NCBI GenBank assembly: GCA_030748735.1
Contig: JASMLK010000045.1
Span: 25,628 to 89,627, forward strand
Reading direction: 5' to 3'
DNA length: 64,000 nt
Origin: Myxococcota bacterium
GTDB lineage: Bacteria > Myxococcota_A > UBA9160 > UBA4427
Below the pieces are notes generated by a model. That model saw nothing but the letters and a program-made list of their open reading frames with translations. It did not search any database and had not been told where the DNA came from. The translations under genes were made by a program, and so were the position numbers. This document shows positions 44,687-54,026 of this stretch, one piece after another; positions within the stretch are counted from its first letter, which is position 1; each line of letters begins with the position of its first letter.

Positions 44687-47550
44687 GCAGCGGTCGCGGC
44701 ATGGACCGCAGGACCTTCCTGCAGTCTGCAGCCGCGGGAGGCACGCTCCTCAGCCTCGGGCTCTGGCGGTTTCGCCCGGAGACGAGCCACGCCGCTACGG
44801 CCGCGGCGGCCACGCCTCCAGTCTATGGTGATTGGCGCGACATCTATCGCGAACGTTGGGCCTGGGACGAGGTGGTCCGCAGTAGCCATTGGGTGAACTG
44901 CTGGTATCAGGCGCACTGCGCCTGGAACGTCTACGTCAAGGACGGCATGGTCTGGCGCGAAGAGCAGGCGGGCGACTATCCCCAGATACGTCCCGACGTG
45001 CCGGACTTCAATCCGCGCGGTTGTCAGAAGGGCGCTTGCTTCAGCGAACGCATGTACGACCCCGCGCGCGTTCGCTATCCGCTGAAGCGTGTCGGGGAGC
45101 GCGGCTCGGGCAAGTGGAAGCGCGTTTCGTGGGACGAAGCGCTCGACGACATCGCGGACTCGATCATCACCACCATCGTCGAGGAGGGGTCGGACCGGGT
45201 CATCTGGGATCTCGGTCCGGGGATCTCGTTGGGCGCGCAGACGGCCGCGCAGGCCCGCCTCAAGGTGCTGCTCGATTCCACGAACCTCGACATGAACACC
45301 GAGATCGGTGATGGACACCGCGGTGCCGCCGAGACCTTCGGCAAGATCGTCTTCGAGCGTTCCGCCGACGACTACTTCTTTTCCGACTTGATCCTCTGCT
45401 GGGGCGCGAACCCCGCCTACACGTCGATCCCGAACGCCCACTTCCTCACCGAGGCGCGTTACAAGGGGGCGGAGTTCGTCTGTATCGCCCCCGACTACAG
45501 TGCCTCGGCGATCCATGCCGATCGCTGGGTTCCGGTGAAGCCGGGCGGTGACGCGGCGCTCGGGCTCGGAATGGCCCACGTCCTGATCGAAGAGAACCTC
45601 ATCGATCGAGACTTCATCCGCGAACAGACCGATCTCCCGCTACTCGTGCGCGACGACACGCAGCGCCTGTTGCGAAACTCGGACCTCGAAGAAGGCGGTG
45701 ACGAAGACCAGCTCTACTTCCACGACCCCAAGAAGGGTGTCGTCCCCGTACCGCGCCGCAGTCTCGAACTCGAAGGCCTGGTGCCCAGCCTCGAAGGTCG
45801 CTTCGAAGTGAAGTTGCACGGCGGCGAGCGCGTCAGCGTGCAGCCCGTGTTCATGCGACTTCGAGAGCAACTCCAAGCCTATACGCCAGAGAAGGCGAGT
45901 GAACTCTGCGGCACGCCGGCGTCGGAGATCAGCGATCTCGCACGCCGGCTCGGTCGCGCGAAGTCCGCGTCGATGGTGACGACGAGCAACTTCGCCAAGT
46001 ACTACCACGGCAACCTCGTGGAACGGGTCCAGGCGTTGGTGTTCGCACTGACGGGAAACTTCGGCAAGAAGGGCAGCGGCTTCGTGGGCTTCCCCTTCCT
46101 GATGCACGACGGGCTCGACAAATTCGTGCTCTCGATGTTCGGCCTGCCGATTCGTGCACTCGTGGCCGCTGGCGGGTTGCTCGACGAGGCCCGGTTGAAG
46201 CTCGCTGGCTGGACCGATGAAATGATCGTCTACGAGCGCAGCCGCCGTAGCTTCGAAACCGGCGGGGACGCGAGTGGAGCGCTCTTCTGGTATGTCCACG
46301 GCGGGCTTCTGGAAGCGAGCGAGTCGCTCGAAGAAGGGGATCCCGAGCGCGACCGTCCGGTTCGCGAGGTGCTCGACGAATCCCTTGCCAAGGGTTGGCA
46401 GCACCTGTGGCCCAAGCCGGGCAACGACCCGCGCGTGATGATCAGCCTGGTGAGCAATCCGCTGCGGCGCATTCGCAGCTATCCGCTCCTGCTGAAGAAC
46501 CTGTGGCCCAAGCTCGAGACGGTCGTGACCATCGACTGGCGAATGACCTCGACCGGGATGCACTCCGACTATGTGCTCCCCGCGGCGGGCTGGTACGAGC
46601 GAACGGAACACAAGTGGGTTACGCCGCTAATGCCCTTCATTCACGCGGGCAAGAAGGCGACGACCTACTACGAGGCAAAGTCGGACTGGGAAATCATGTC
46701 GCGAATGGCGGAGGCCGTCGACCGGCGGGCTGCGGCACGCGGGGTCAAGGGCTTCACGGATCGCAACGGCCGCGAGCACGAGTTCGAAGGCTTCTACAAG
46801 CAGTTCAGCCAGGACGGCGAGTACGGCCACCAGGACGACGAGAAGGTCGCCCGTACGTTGATCGAAAACGCCAGCAATCTCGAAGGGGTCGAGTGGGAAG
46901 AGCTGCGAGACCGGGGATGGGCGCGCTTCACCGACGTGGGCGAATCCATCGCGTCGATCGGGACCGCGACGAAGATCAAGCCCGACGACACCATCACGCC
47001 GTTCACCGATCATGTCTTCGACAAGAAGCCCTATCCCACGCTGTCGCGTCGCATCCAGTTCTACCTGGATCAAGACCTGTATCTCGAGATGAAGGAAGCG
47101 CTGCCGGTCCACAAGGATCCGCCAATCGCTGGCGGTGACTACCCACTCACGCTCACCGGTGGCCACACGCGGTGGAGCATTCACTCCGCATGGCGCGACG
47201 ACAAGCTGATGCTGCAACAGCAGCGCGGCGAACCGGTCGCCTGGATGAGTGAGGTGGATGCAAAGGCGCGAGGCGTGGGTGACGGTGACATCGTGAGGGT
47301 CTACAACGACCTCGATGAATTCCTGATCATGGCGAAGACGGCTCCCGGTGTTCGGCCCGGGCAGTTCATCGTCTATCACGCCTGGGACAACTTCCAGTTC
47401 AGGGGACAGAAGGGGTTCCAGAACCTCATCCCGACACCGCTCAACCCGGTAGAACTTGCCGGCGGTCAGTATCACCTGCGCCCGATGGCGATCTGTCTGC
47501 AACCGAGCCATACGGATCGCGACACACGAATCGAGGTCGAGCGCGCATGA
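44683..47550 (+). CDS. Molybdopterin oxidoreductase catalytic subunit, alpha3
   Basis: I chose the GTG at 44683, which overlaps the beta stop as GTGA; an ATG at 44701 (MDRRTFLQSAAAGG) is the alternative. The 955-residue subunit has a Tat signal (DRRTFLQS). The FS0 motif is His69-x3-Cys73-x5-Cys79 with Cys114, a spacing different from the other three alphas (His-x4-Cys-x3-Cys). Asp210 (EIGDGHRGAA) is the predicted molybdenum ligand, but the flanking residues differ from the GD[LM]xxG of the others. The C-terminus has LTGGHTRWSIHSAW and YHAWDNFQF. It directly follows beta1, so it is the likeliest primary partner of beta1-gamma1. The substrate is unknown. Confidence 0.88.
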   Translation: MSSGRGMDRRTFLQSAAAGGTLLSLGLWRFRPETSHAATAAAATPPVYGDWRDIYRERWAWDEVVRSSHWVNCWYQAHCAWNVYVKDGMVWREEQAGDYPQIRPDVPDFNPRGCQKGACFSERMYDPARVRYPLKRVGERGSGKWKRVSWDEALDDIADSIITTIVEEGSDRVIWDLGPGISLGAQTAAQARLKVLLDSTNLDMNTEIGDGHRGAAETFGKIVFERSADDYFFSDLILCWGANPAYTSIPNAHFLTEARYKGAEFVCIAPDYSASAIHADRWVPVKPGGDAALGLGMAHVLIEENLIDRDFIREQTDLPLLVRDDTQRLLRNSDLEEGGDEDQLYFHDPKKGVVPVPRRSLELEGLVPSLEGRFEVKLHGGERVSVQPVFMRLREQLQAYTPEKASELCGTPASEISDLARRLGRAKSASMVTTSNFAKYYHGNLVERVQALVFALTGNFGKKGSGFVGFPFLMHDGLDKFVLSMFGLPIRALVAAGGLLDEARLKLAGWTDEMIVYERSRRSFETGGDASGALFWYVHGGLLEASESLEEGDPERDRPVREVLDESLAKGWQHLWPKPGNDPRVMISLVSNPLRRIRSYPLLLKNLWPKLETVVTIDWRMTSTGMHSDYVLPAAGWYERTEHKWVTPLMPFIHAGKKATTYYEAKSDWEIMSRMAEAVDRRAAARGVKGFTDRNGREHEFEGFYKQFSQDGEYGHQDDEKVARTLIENASNLEGVEWEELRDRGWARFTDVGESIASIGTATKIKPDDTITPFTDHVFDKKPYPTLSRRIQFYLDQDLYLEMKEALPVHKDPPIAGGDYPLTLTGGHTRWSIHSAWRDDKLMLQQQRGEPVAWMSEVDAKARGVGDGDIVRVYNDLDEFLIMAKTAPGVRPGQFIVYHAWDNFQFRGQKGFQNLIPTPLNPVELAGGQYHLRPMAICLQPSHTDRDTRIEVERA

Positions 47551-50435
47551 AGCTTTCGCGCCGGGATTTCCTGGCAGCAAACGCGGTGGGGGCAACGAGT
47601 CTCGTCCTCGGTCTCGGCTGCCTGCGCGAAGAGAAACCCAAGGCTCTCGAAGGTGCGCCTCGAGTGCGCCCGGTCGAGTACCACGGCACGGGTGATCTGT
47701 GGCGTGAGGCGTGGAAGTGGGATGCCGTCGTGCACAGCTCTCACGCCCGCGCCAACTGTATCTCGACCTGCTCGTGGAACGTCTTCGTGCGAAACGGAAT
47801 CGCCTGGCGCGAAGAGCAAAACGCGATCTACGAAGCGTCCGAACCCGGCGTGCCAGACTTCAACCCGCGTGGTTGTCAGAAGGGCGCTTGCTACACGCAC
47901 TTGATGTACGAACCTTCTCGCATCGTCCACCCGCTGCGGCGCGTCGGCGAGCGAGGTTCAGGGCGCTTCAAGCGGGTGAGCTGGGACGAAGCACTCGACG
48001 AAACGGCCGACCACATCATCGATGCCGCAGTCGCATCGGGCACAGGCGCAGTCGTCTACGACCACGGCACGACCAACATCGACTTCGGCCCCGACACGGT
48101 TGGCGAGATGAGGCTCTTCGACGGCCTCAACGCGACCGTCATCGACTCCTGGGGGGGCGTGGGCGACATGCCCATGGGCGCCGTCCAGACCTGGGGCATG
48201 TACAACGTCGAGGGCACGTCCGACGACTGGTTCAAGTCGGACTTCATCATGGTCTGGCGCGGCAATCCCGCGTACACGCGTATTCCCGAAGTGCACTTCA
48301 TGCACGAAGCGCGCTACCGCGGCGCCAAGCTCGTTGTCGTCGCTCCCGACTACAACGCGAGCGCGGTTCACGCTGATCTTTGGCTGAACCCGCGTGTGGG
48401 GACCGACGCGGCACTTTCGCTCGGCATGGCGCAGGTGATTCTCAACGAAGGACTGCACGACGTCGAGTACGTGCGCGAGCAGACCGACCTGCCCGTGCTG
48501 GTTCGAGACGACACCGGTCATTACCTGCGCGAAAGCGACCTGCGCGCGGGCGGTAGCGATACCACCTTGTATTTCTGGGACGAGACCGCGGATGCGTTGG
48601 CGGTCGTGCCCGGATGCGAAGGCGATGGTGGGCGTTCGCTGAGCCTTGGAAGCATGCGCCCTTCACTCAGCGGGACGCACTCGATCGAGCTTGCTGACGG
48701 CAGTACCGCCAGCGTGCGGCCACTCATCGAACGGCTGAGCGAACACCTTGCGGCGAACCATTCTCCCGATCAAGCTTCACAGGCCACCGGTGTCGGGGCC
48801 GACATGATTCGAAGCGTGGCACGCGAACTCGCCGCTGCACCGCGCGCCATGATCTATTCGTCATGGGGCGCCTGCAAGCACTACCACAGCGATCTCATGC
48901 AACGCGGCGAGATCTTGTTGATGGCGCTGACGGGCAACCAGGGCAAGAGCGGTGGCGGCTTGCGCGTCGCATCGTGGTGGCCGCTGGACGGCTTCCACGA
49001 GCTGTCTTCGTTACGGGACCAGGTGTCGCTGGGCACCAAGGCACGTGTGTTGGCGAACTCGGTTCTGGGCCGCTTCGGTTGGCGAGAGATGGAAGAGTTG
49101 CTCGTCGAAATGACCCCCTTGCGTGGCAACACCCCCTTGATGCCGTGGCTCTACATGCACGCGGGCTACTCGGAGATCTGGAACAGAGGAGAGTGGCAGG
49201 ACCCGAGCGTGCCTCGATCGACGCAGGAATACATGGACGAGGCGATCGATCGGGGCTGGATTCCGATTCGACCCGATCCCGGCACGGACCCGAAGGTCTT
49301 CATCTTCACCGGGCCCAACCCGCTGCGCCGTTGGCCTTCACCGCAGGTCGCGAAGAAGAATCTCTGGCCCAAGCTCGACTGGATCGTCGACGTGAACTTC
49401 AAGGCGTCGACCTCGGGTCTGCAAGGTGACCTGATCCTTCCCACCGCGGGCTACTACGAACGTGATTCCCTGAAGTACTCGCAGGCCTATCTCCCTTATC
49501 TGGTGATGTGCGAGAAGGCGGTCGAGCCGCTCGGCGAAGCGAAGCCCGAATGGGAGATCTTCGGTCTGCTGGCCCGACGTGTGCAGGAGCGCGCCCGTGC
49601 GCGCGGTGTTTCGACGGTGGCTGACAGTGTCGGAGGAGAGGTCGACCTCACCGAGATCTACGACCGATGGTCCGACGGCGGACGCTTTCACGAGAACGAC
49701 CCCGTTGGCGTACTCGATGAAATCCTGCGCCGCACGAAATGCACAGGGGGGCTCGGAGTCGAGGATACCCTGGCCACGGGCCTGCTTCCGATCGTCGGAG
49801 TCGATGGTGGGCCGGATCCTCTCTATGCCGTTGCCAGTGACTATCGCCCCGGCCGAACGCTCTATCCCCATGCACGGATGCTCGAGCAGAAGGAAATCTG
49901 GCCAACGCTCAGTGGCCGGCAACAGTTCTTGATCGACCACAGTTGGTACGAAGAAGTCGGCGAGATGCTGCCGGTGCACAAAGAAGCGCCCAAGGCGGGC
50001 GGCGAGAAGCCACTGCGCCTCACGGGTGGGCACACGCGGTGGTCGATCCATGCCACCTGGCGGGATTCCGAGTTGATGCTCAGGCTGCAACGAGGTGAGC
50101 CTGCGATCTGGATGTCGGATCGCGACGCGATGGAACGCGGCATCGTCGATGGTGGCCGGGTCCGTGTCCACAACGACAATGGCGAGTTCGAAGCGGTCGC
50201 GAAGCTCGCGCCAGCGGTCCAGCCGGGACAGGTGATCATGTATCACGCATGGGAGCCATATCAGTTCAAGCAGTGGAAGGGGCAGCAGGAACCCGTGGTG
50301 GCACCGTGGAAGGCACTCCACCTCGCCGGCGGCTACGGCCAGATCCACTATCGCGCGATCTACGGCGCGCCCAGTCATCACCCCCGCGGTGGCACCGTCG
50401 AAGTCAGCGCGGTCGATGAGAGGAACCCGGTATGA
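47547..50435 (+). CDS. Molybdopterin oxidoreductase catalytic subunit, alpha4
   Basis: The 962-residue subunit begins MKLSRRDFLAANAVG, a Tat signal that ends in VLGLGC, so a Tat lipoprotein is conceivable although the lipobox is imperfect. FS0 ligands are His66, Cys71, Cys75 and Cys110, and Asp207 (GVGDMPMGAV) is the predicted molybdenum ligand. Later segments include IYSSWGACKHYHSDLMQRG, LTGGHTRWSIHATW and YHAWEPYQFKQWKGQ. It overlaps alpha3 (ATGA) and the chaperone (ATGA). By eye it is more similar to alpha2 than to alpha3 around the molybdenum site. Confidence 0.88.
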   Translation: MKLSRRDFLAANAVGATSLVLGLGCLREEKPKALEGAPRVRPVEYHGTGDLWREAWKWDAVVHSSHARANCISTCSWNVFVRNGIAWREEQNAIYEASEPGVPDFNPRGCQKGACYTHLMYEPSRIVHPLRRVGERGSGRFKRVSWDEALDETADHIIDAAVASGTGAVVYDHGTTNIDFGPDTVGEMRLFDGLNATVIDSWGGVGDMPMGAVQTWGMYNVEGTSDDWFKSDFIMVWRGNPAYTRIPEVHFMHEARYRGAKLVVVAPDYNASAVHADLWLNPRVGTDAALSLGMAQVILNEGLHDVEYVREQTDLPVLVRDDTGHYLRESDLRAGGSDTTLYFWDETADALAVVPGCEGDGGRSLSLGSMRPSLSGTHSIELADGSTASVRPLIERLSEHLAANHSPDQASQATGVGADMIRSVARELAAAPRAMIYSSWGACKHYHSDLMQRGEILLMALTGNQGKSGGGLRVASWWPLDGFHELSSLRDQVSLGTKARVLANSVLGRFGWREMEELLVEMTPLRGNTPLMPWLYMHAGYSEIWNRGEWQDPSVPRSTQEYMDEAIDRGWIPIRPDPGTDPKVFIFTGPNPLRRWPSPQVAKKNLWPKLDWIVDVNFKASTSGLQGDLILPTAGYYERDSLKYSQAYLPYLVMCEKAVEPLGEAKPEWEIFGLLARRVQERARARGVSTVADSVGGEVDLTEIYDRWSDGGRFHENDPVGVLDEILRRTKCTGGLGVEDTLATGLLPIVGVDGGPDPLYAVASDYRPGRTLYPHARMLEQKEIWPTLSGRQQFLIDHSWYEEVGEMLPVHKEAPKAGGEKPLRLTGGHTRWSIHATWRDSELMLRLQRGEPAIWMSDRDAMERGIVDGGRVRVHNDNGEFEAVAKLAPAVQPGQVIMYHAWEPYQFKQWKGQQEPVVAPWKALHLAGGYGQIHYRAIYGAPSHHPRGGTVEVSAVDERNPV

Positions 50436-51097
50436 ATGAAATCGAACTCGTAGGACTGCAGGGCTCCGAGGTTCTGCACGCTGCAGCGCGCAGCCGGGCC
50501 TTCCAGGTCTTTGCTGAAGCGATCGCGTATCCAGAGGGCGACCTCGAGGAGCTGATCGGGAGCGGTGTGGTCGCCGACGCATTGCGGGCAAGCCTCACGG
50601 ATCTCGACGAGCGAATTCTGGAAGGCGTCGACAGCGAAGCCCTGCGGGCCGCCGGTGAACAGGATGATCTCGCGGTCGAATACACACGCCTGTTCGACGT
50701 CGGTGCAAGCGGGCCACCGTGCCCTCTCCATGGCGGGCTCTATGGCGGGGCACGCATGAAGGTGATGGAAGAAGCCGTTCGCTTCTACAACCACTTCGGC
50801 CTCCACTTGAGCGATGACCGTCGAGAGCTACCCGATCACCTGCAGCTCGAACTCGAGTTCATCCACTTTCTCGCGTTTCGCGAAGCGGAAAGCCTGCAGG
50901 CCGGTGAGGACCCCAGCTCGTGGCGCCGAGCCCAGCGTGACTTCATTGCGCGGCATCCCGGAGCCTGGGTCCCAAAGCTCCGCGCAAAGCTCGCAGAAAA
51001 CGATCCGCCGCCTTACATCGCTGAGGTCGTGAGGTTGCTCGCGCGAACCCTCGAGGCCGAGATGAAGTGTCTCGTGGGCCAGACGCTCGACAGCTGA
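50432..51097 (+). CDS. TorD/DmsD-like molybdoenzyme chaperone, chaperone1
   Basis: The 221-residue all-helical protein has the TorD family pattern: AVEYTRLFDVGASGPPCPLHGGLYGG, then RFYNHFGLHL, LPDHLQLELEFIHFLAFREAE, and W-rich helices with FIARHPGAW. These cytoplasmic chaperones hold the catalytic subunit until cofactor insertion and protect its Tat signal. It overlaps alpha4 (ATGA) and ends the operon. As the only chaperone in this cluster it would have to serve up to four alpha subunits. Confidence 0.88.
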   Translation: MNEIELVGLQGSEVLHAAARSRAFQVFAEAIAYPEGDLEELIGSGVVADALRASLTDLDERILEGVDSEALRAAGEQDDLAVEYTRLFDVGASGPPCPLHGGLYGGARMKVMEEAVRFYNHFGLHLSDDRRELPDHLQLELEFIHFLAFREAESLQAGEDPSSWRRAQRDFIARHPGAWVPKLRAKLAENDPPPYIAEVVRLLARTLEAEMKCLVGQTLDS

Positions 51098-52435
51098 TCA
51101 GTCGCTCGCCCGTCGGTCCTTCACGACCTTCCCGCCCTTCATGACGACAAGGATGTTGCTCTTCTCCGCGAGAAGGTCGATGTCGTCGATCGGATTGCCT
51201 CGCACGATGACCAGGTCGGCGAGCTTTCCGGGTTCGAGGGTGCCGATGCGATCGTCCCAGCCGAGGGCTTCGGCTGCGTTCTTCGTCCCGGCAACGATCG
51301 CGTCCATGGGTTTCATGCCCCAACGTACGTAGACGCCGAGTTCTCGAAGGTTGTCGCCGTGCCGGGGGCCGTATCCGGTGTCGGTGCCCATAGCGATTTT
51401 CACGCCTGCTTTGAGGGAGTGTTGGAAGCCTTCTCGTGCAGCAGCGCGTGCTTCCTCGAGTTTCATGCGGAAGTACGCGGGCAGCCCGGCAGTGGGCTGT
51501 GAAACGAACACCGCAGTCGGCACGAGGATGATCTTTGCTTTGGCCATCGCGCGCGCGGCCTTCTTGTCGAGATAGAAGCCGTGTTCGATGGATTGCGGCT
51601 TGACCGCGATCGCGTTCATGATCCCGAGCAGTCCTTCAGCGTGAATGGCGAGGGGTCTCTCGTAGTCCGTCGCCACCCGGGCTGCTGCCTGCATTTCCTC
51701 GATGCTCAGGCCGATGTACTGCGGTTGATCGTGCGGTGTTGCGAGACCGCCGTTCGCCCAGAGTTTGATGACTTCACTGCCTGCACGCACGATCTGTCGC
51801 GCTCGCGTGCGCACTTCGTCCGGGCCGTCGGCTCGGGGTCTCGGAGCGCCCGGGGGATAGAGGGTTGGCACGACATCGACTCCCGAAGGCATTTCGAAAT
51901 CGGTGTGTCCAGCCGTTCCACCGATTCCGGTGACGGACAATTGGATGCGTGGGCCGGGGATCAAGCCCTCACGGATCGCTTGCTTGAGACCCGGCGGCGA
52001 ACCCTGCAGATCGCGAACCGTCGTGACGCCCGCCTCGAGGGTGTTCGTCGCGTTCTCCGCAGCTCTCAGCACTTTGTATGACCAGTCGGTTCCGAGTGCG
52101 AACTGAAAGAGATCGCCTTCCCCGCTCACGAGATGAACATGCGCGTCGATGAAGCCGGGTGTGATCGTGGCGCCTTCGGCATCGATGATTCGAACGTCGC
52201 CGGAGGGGATTTCGATCTCCGATAGCGCCCCCGCCGCTTCGATGCTGGCACCCTTCATCAGGACGGCCCCGCCGGAAACCGGTTCGGCGCCGGTGCCATC
52301 GATGAGCAGGCCGTTGCGAACGAGCGTGTAGGCGCTCGCGGGTTCACCCGCATGCACGCGGTCGTGAACGCTCGCAACCAAGAGCGTGACGAGCGACAGG
52401 GTCAGAATGGCCGGGCTGAGGATCGAACGCATCAT
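51098..52435 (-). CDS. Exported amidohydrolase (imidazolonepropionase/prolidase-like)
   Basis: I chose the ATG at 52435 (MMRSILSPAILTLSLV), a Sec signal peptide preceded by GGAGAG; the frame is open to 52645 without support. The 445-residue enzyme has the metal motif GFIDAHVHLV, the further ligands in LAIHAEG and SIEHGFYL, and the catalytic Asp in AMGTDTGYG. It ends with the strand region LADLVIVRGNPIDDIDLL. Family members hydrolyse amide bonds in dipeptides, N-acyl compounds or lactams. It converges on the chaperone gene with no gap. Confidence 0.9.
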   Translation of the reverse strand: MMRSILSPAILTLSLVTLLVASVHDRVHAGEPASAYTLVRNGLLIDGTGAEPVSGGAVLMKGASIEAAGALSEIEIPSGDVRIIDAEGATITPGFIDAHVHLVSGEGDLFQFALGTDWSYKVLRAAENATNTLEAGVTTVRDLQGSPPGLKQAIREGLIPGPRIQLSVTGIGGTAGHTDFEMPSGVDVVPTLYPPGAPRPRADGPDEVRTRARQIVRAGSEVIKLWANGGLATPHDQPQYIGLSIEEMQAAARVATDYERPLAIHAEGLLGIMNAIAVKPQSIEHGFYLDKKAARAMAKAKIILVPTAVFVSQPTAGLPAYFRMKLEEARAAAREGFQHSLKAGVKIAMGTDTGYGPRHGDNLRELGVYVRWGMKPMDAIVAGTKNAAEALGWDDRIGTLEPGKLADLVIVRGNPIDDIDLLAEKSNILVVMKGGKVVKDRRASD

Positions 52436-52610
52436 GTTTCTCTCTCCGAGGTCTGGGTGCCGCGATTCGGGTTCCGAGGTCTGCGGGACTCGTTCGGCAG
52501 GATACGTCTGCCGCGATTCGCGTGTCCATTCTGGTGACAGGTTGTCGCACGAAGAACGAAACGATGTGCGGGTGTAGTCGTCGCAGACTAGGATCGTGCC
52601 CCGGCACCCC

Positions 52611-53078
52611 ATGACCGAAACCACGCAGACGCACGTGATCGCCAACGAAGCCTCACTCGGTGGGCTCGACCTGCAGCGATGGAAAGCGCTCTTCTGGGTC
52701 GCTGCGTTCTACAACTTTTCGGCCGCCACCGTAGCCCTCGTGGCACCGGAGTTTCACGTCGCACGGTTCTTCGCCCCGGGAACCTCGTTCGAAAGCCCTG
52801 TTGCGCACATCTACACCCAGGCGTTCTGGGTTTCGGTGTTCTCATTCGGCATGGGATACGCAATCGTGGCGCGAAACCCCGACCGCAATCACGGCATCCT
52901 GTTCCTGGCCGCCCTCGGCAAGACGTATGTGTGCTTCGCCTTCGCACGCGCCTGGCTCGAAGGTTCCATGGGCGTGCTCGCGCTGGTGGGTGGCATCGGC
53001 GACCTCGCCTTTGCGGTGGCCTTCGTCTGGTTCCTGTGGTCAGCCAACGTTTGTCACGGGCGCGGATGGACGGGTTGA
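52611..53078 (+). CDS. Small four-span membrane protein of unknown function
   Basis: The 155-residue protein has an N-terminal cytosolic stretch and about four hydrophobic spans: WKALFWVAAFYNFSAATVAL, FWVSVFSFGMGYAIVA, ILFLAALGKTYVCFAF and VLALVGGIGDLAFAVAF. The start could be the ATG at 52611 or a GTG at 52596 with AGGA close by. I do not recognise the family with confidence; similar small proteins are annotated only as conserved membrane proteins. It is upstream of a crotonase and a transporter and may be co-transcribed. Confidence 0.65.
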   Translation: MTETTQTHVIANEASLGGLDLQRWKALFWVAAFYNFSAATVALVAPEFHVARFFAPGTSFESPVAHIYTQAFWVSVFSFGMGYAIVARNPDRNHGILFLAALGKTYVCFAFARAWLEGSMGVLALVGGIGDLAFAVAFVWFLWSANVCHGRGWTG

Positions 53079-53141
53079 TCCCGACCGCCTTTCGAAAGGC
53101 CTTCGACCCACGCGACTGAATCCCAACAACTGGAGATCCCC

Positions 53142-54026
53142 ATGAGCGAAAAGGAAGTCCTCTACGCGAAGTCGCAAGGCATCGCGACAATCAGCCTGAA
53201 CCGTCCCGACAAGGCCAACACTCTGCGCATGGAAGTCATCAATGGACTCGACGATGCGCTGCGCGACGCCAACCAGGATCCAGAGATCAAGGTAGTGATC
53301 CTCGAAGGGGCGGGCGACAACTTCTGTGGTGGGTTCGACTTTTCGGGCGGGCTCGAGCACTACGGCACGATCACCGAAACCGACTACGACCCGGGCATGG
53401 ACGTCAACTGGGTGACCAATGGCTACACGAGCTACATCAACCAGTTCATGGGCTTGTGGCGCGGGCTCAAGCCGACCATCGCGAAGGTCCACGGTTACTG
53501 CGTAGGGGGTGGCTCCGAACTGGCGCTGTGCGCCGACCTCGTGATCGCCTCCGACTGCGCTCGCATCGGGACACCGTACTCTCGCGTCTGGGGTTGCCAT
53601 CTCACCGGCATGTGGGTGCACCGGCTGGGGCTCGCCAAGGCGAAGTACTACGCGCTCACAGGCGAGTGGATCAGCGGTGAAGAGGCCGCGAAGATCGAGC
53701 TGATCAACTTCGCTTATCCCCTCGAAGAACTGGACGATCGTGTCCAGGAGCTTGCGGAGAAGCTCGCGACGATTCCACTGACGCAGCTCATTTCGATGAA
53801 GCTCATCGTCAATCAGGCCTACGACAACCAGGGGTTGCAGAGCACGCAGACCCTCGGCCCGGTTCTCGACGGCATCATGCGCAACACCCCGGAAGGTCGT
53901 GCCTTCGTGCATACCGCTGCGGCTGAAGGCGTGCGGGGCGCCATCACGAAACGCGATGGTCCCTTCGCGGACTACAGCCAGGGCAAGCCCGAAGAGCAGC
54001 CGCGGAAACGCAGTCAGCTGGGTTGA
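53142..54026 (+). CDS. Crotonase-family enoyl-CoA hydratase/isomerase
   Basis: The 294-residue protein begins MSEKEVLYAKSQGIATISLN; GGAG precedes the ATG. It has the crotonase segments RPDKANTLRM, LEGAGDNFCGGFDFSGGLEH and VHGYCVGGGSELALCADL. The longer loop between the oxyanion segments (YGTITETDYDPGMDVNWV) is unlike the classic 260-residue hydratase and suggests a bulkier substrate. It differs from the paralogue at 15802. Its stop overlaps the transporter start (TGATG), so a transporter-hydratase pair is likely. Confidence 0.9.
   Translation: MSEKEVLYAKSQGIATISLNRPDKANTLRMEVINGLDDALRDANQDPEIKVVILEGAGDNFCGGFDFSGGLEHYGTITETDYDPGMDVNWVTNGYTSYINQFMGLWRGLKPTIAKVHGYCVGGGSELALCADLVIASDCARIGTPYSRVWGCHLTGMWVHRLGLAKAKYYALTGEWISGEEAAKIELINFAYPLEELDDRVQELAEKLATIPLTQLISMKLIVNQAYDNQGLQSTQTLGPVLDGIMRNTPEGRAFVHTAAAEGVRGAITKRDGPFADYSQGKPEEQPRKRSQLG

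Noticed and set aside
49338..50591. 417-codon reverse frame across alpha4 and chaperone1
   Set aside because: It crosses two conserved, overlapping forward genes and has no similarity to anything I know.
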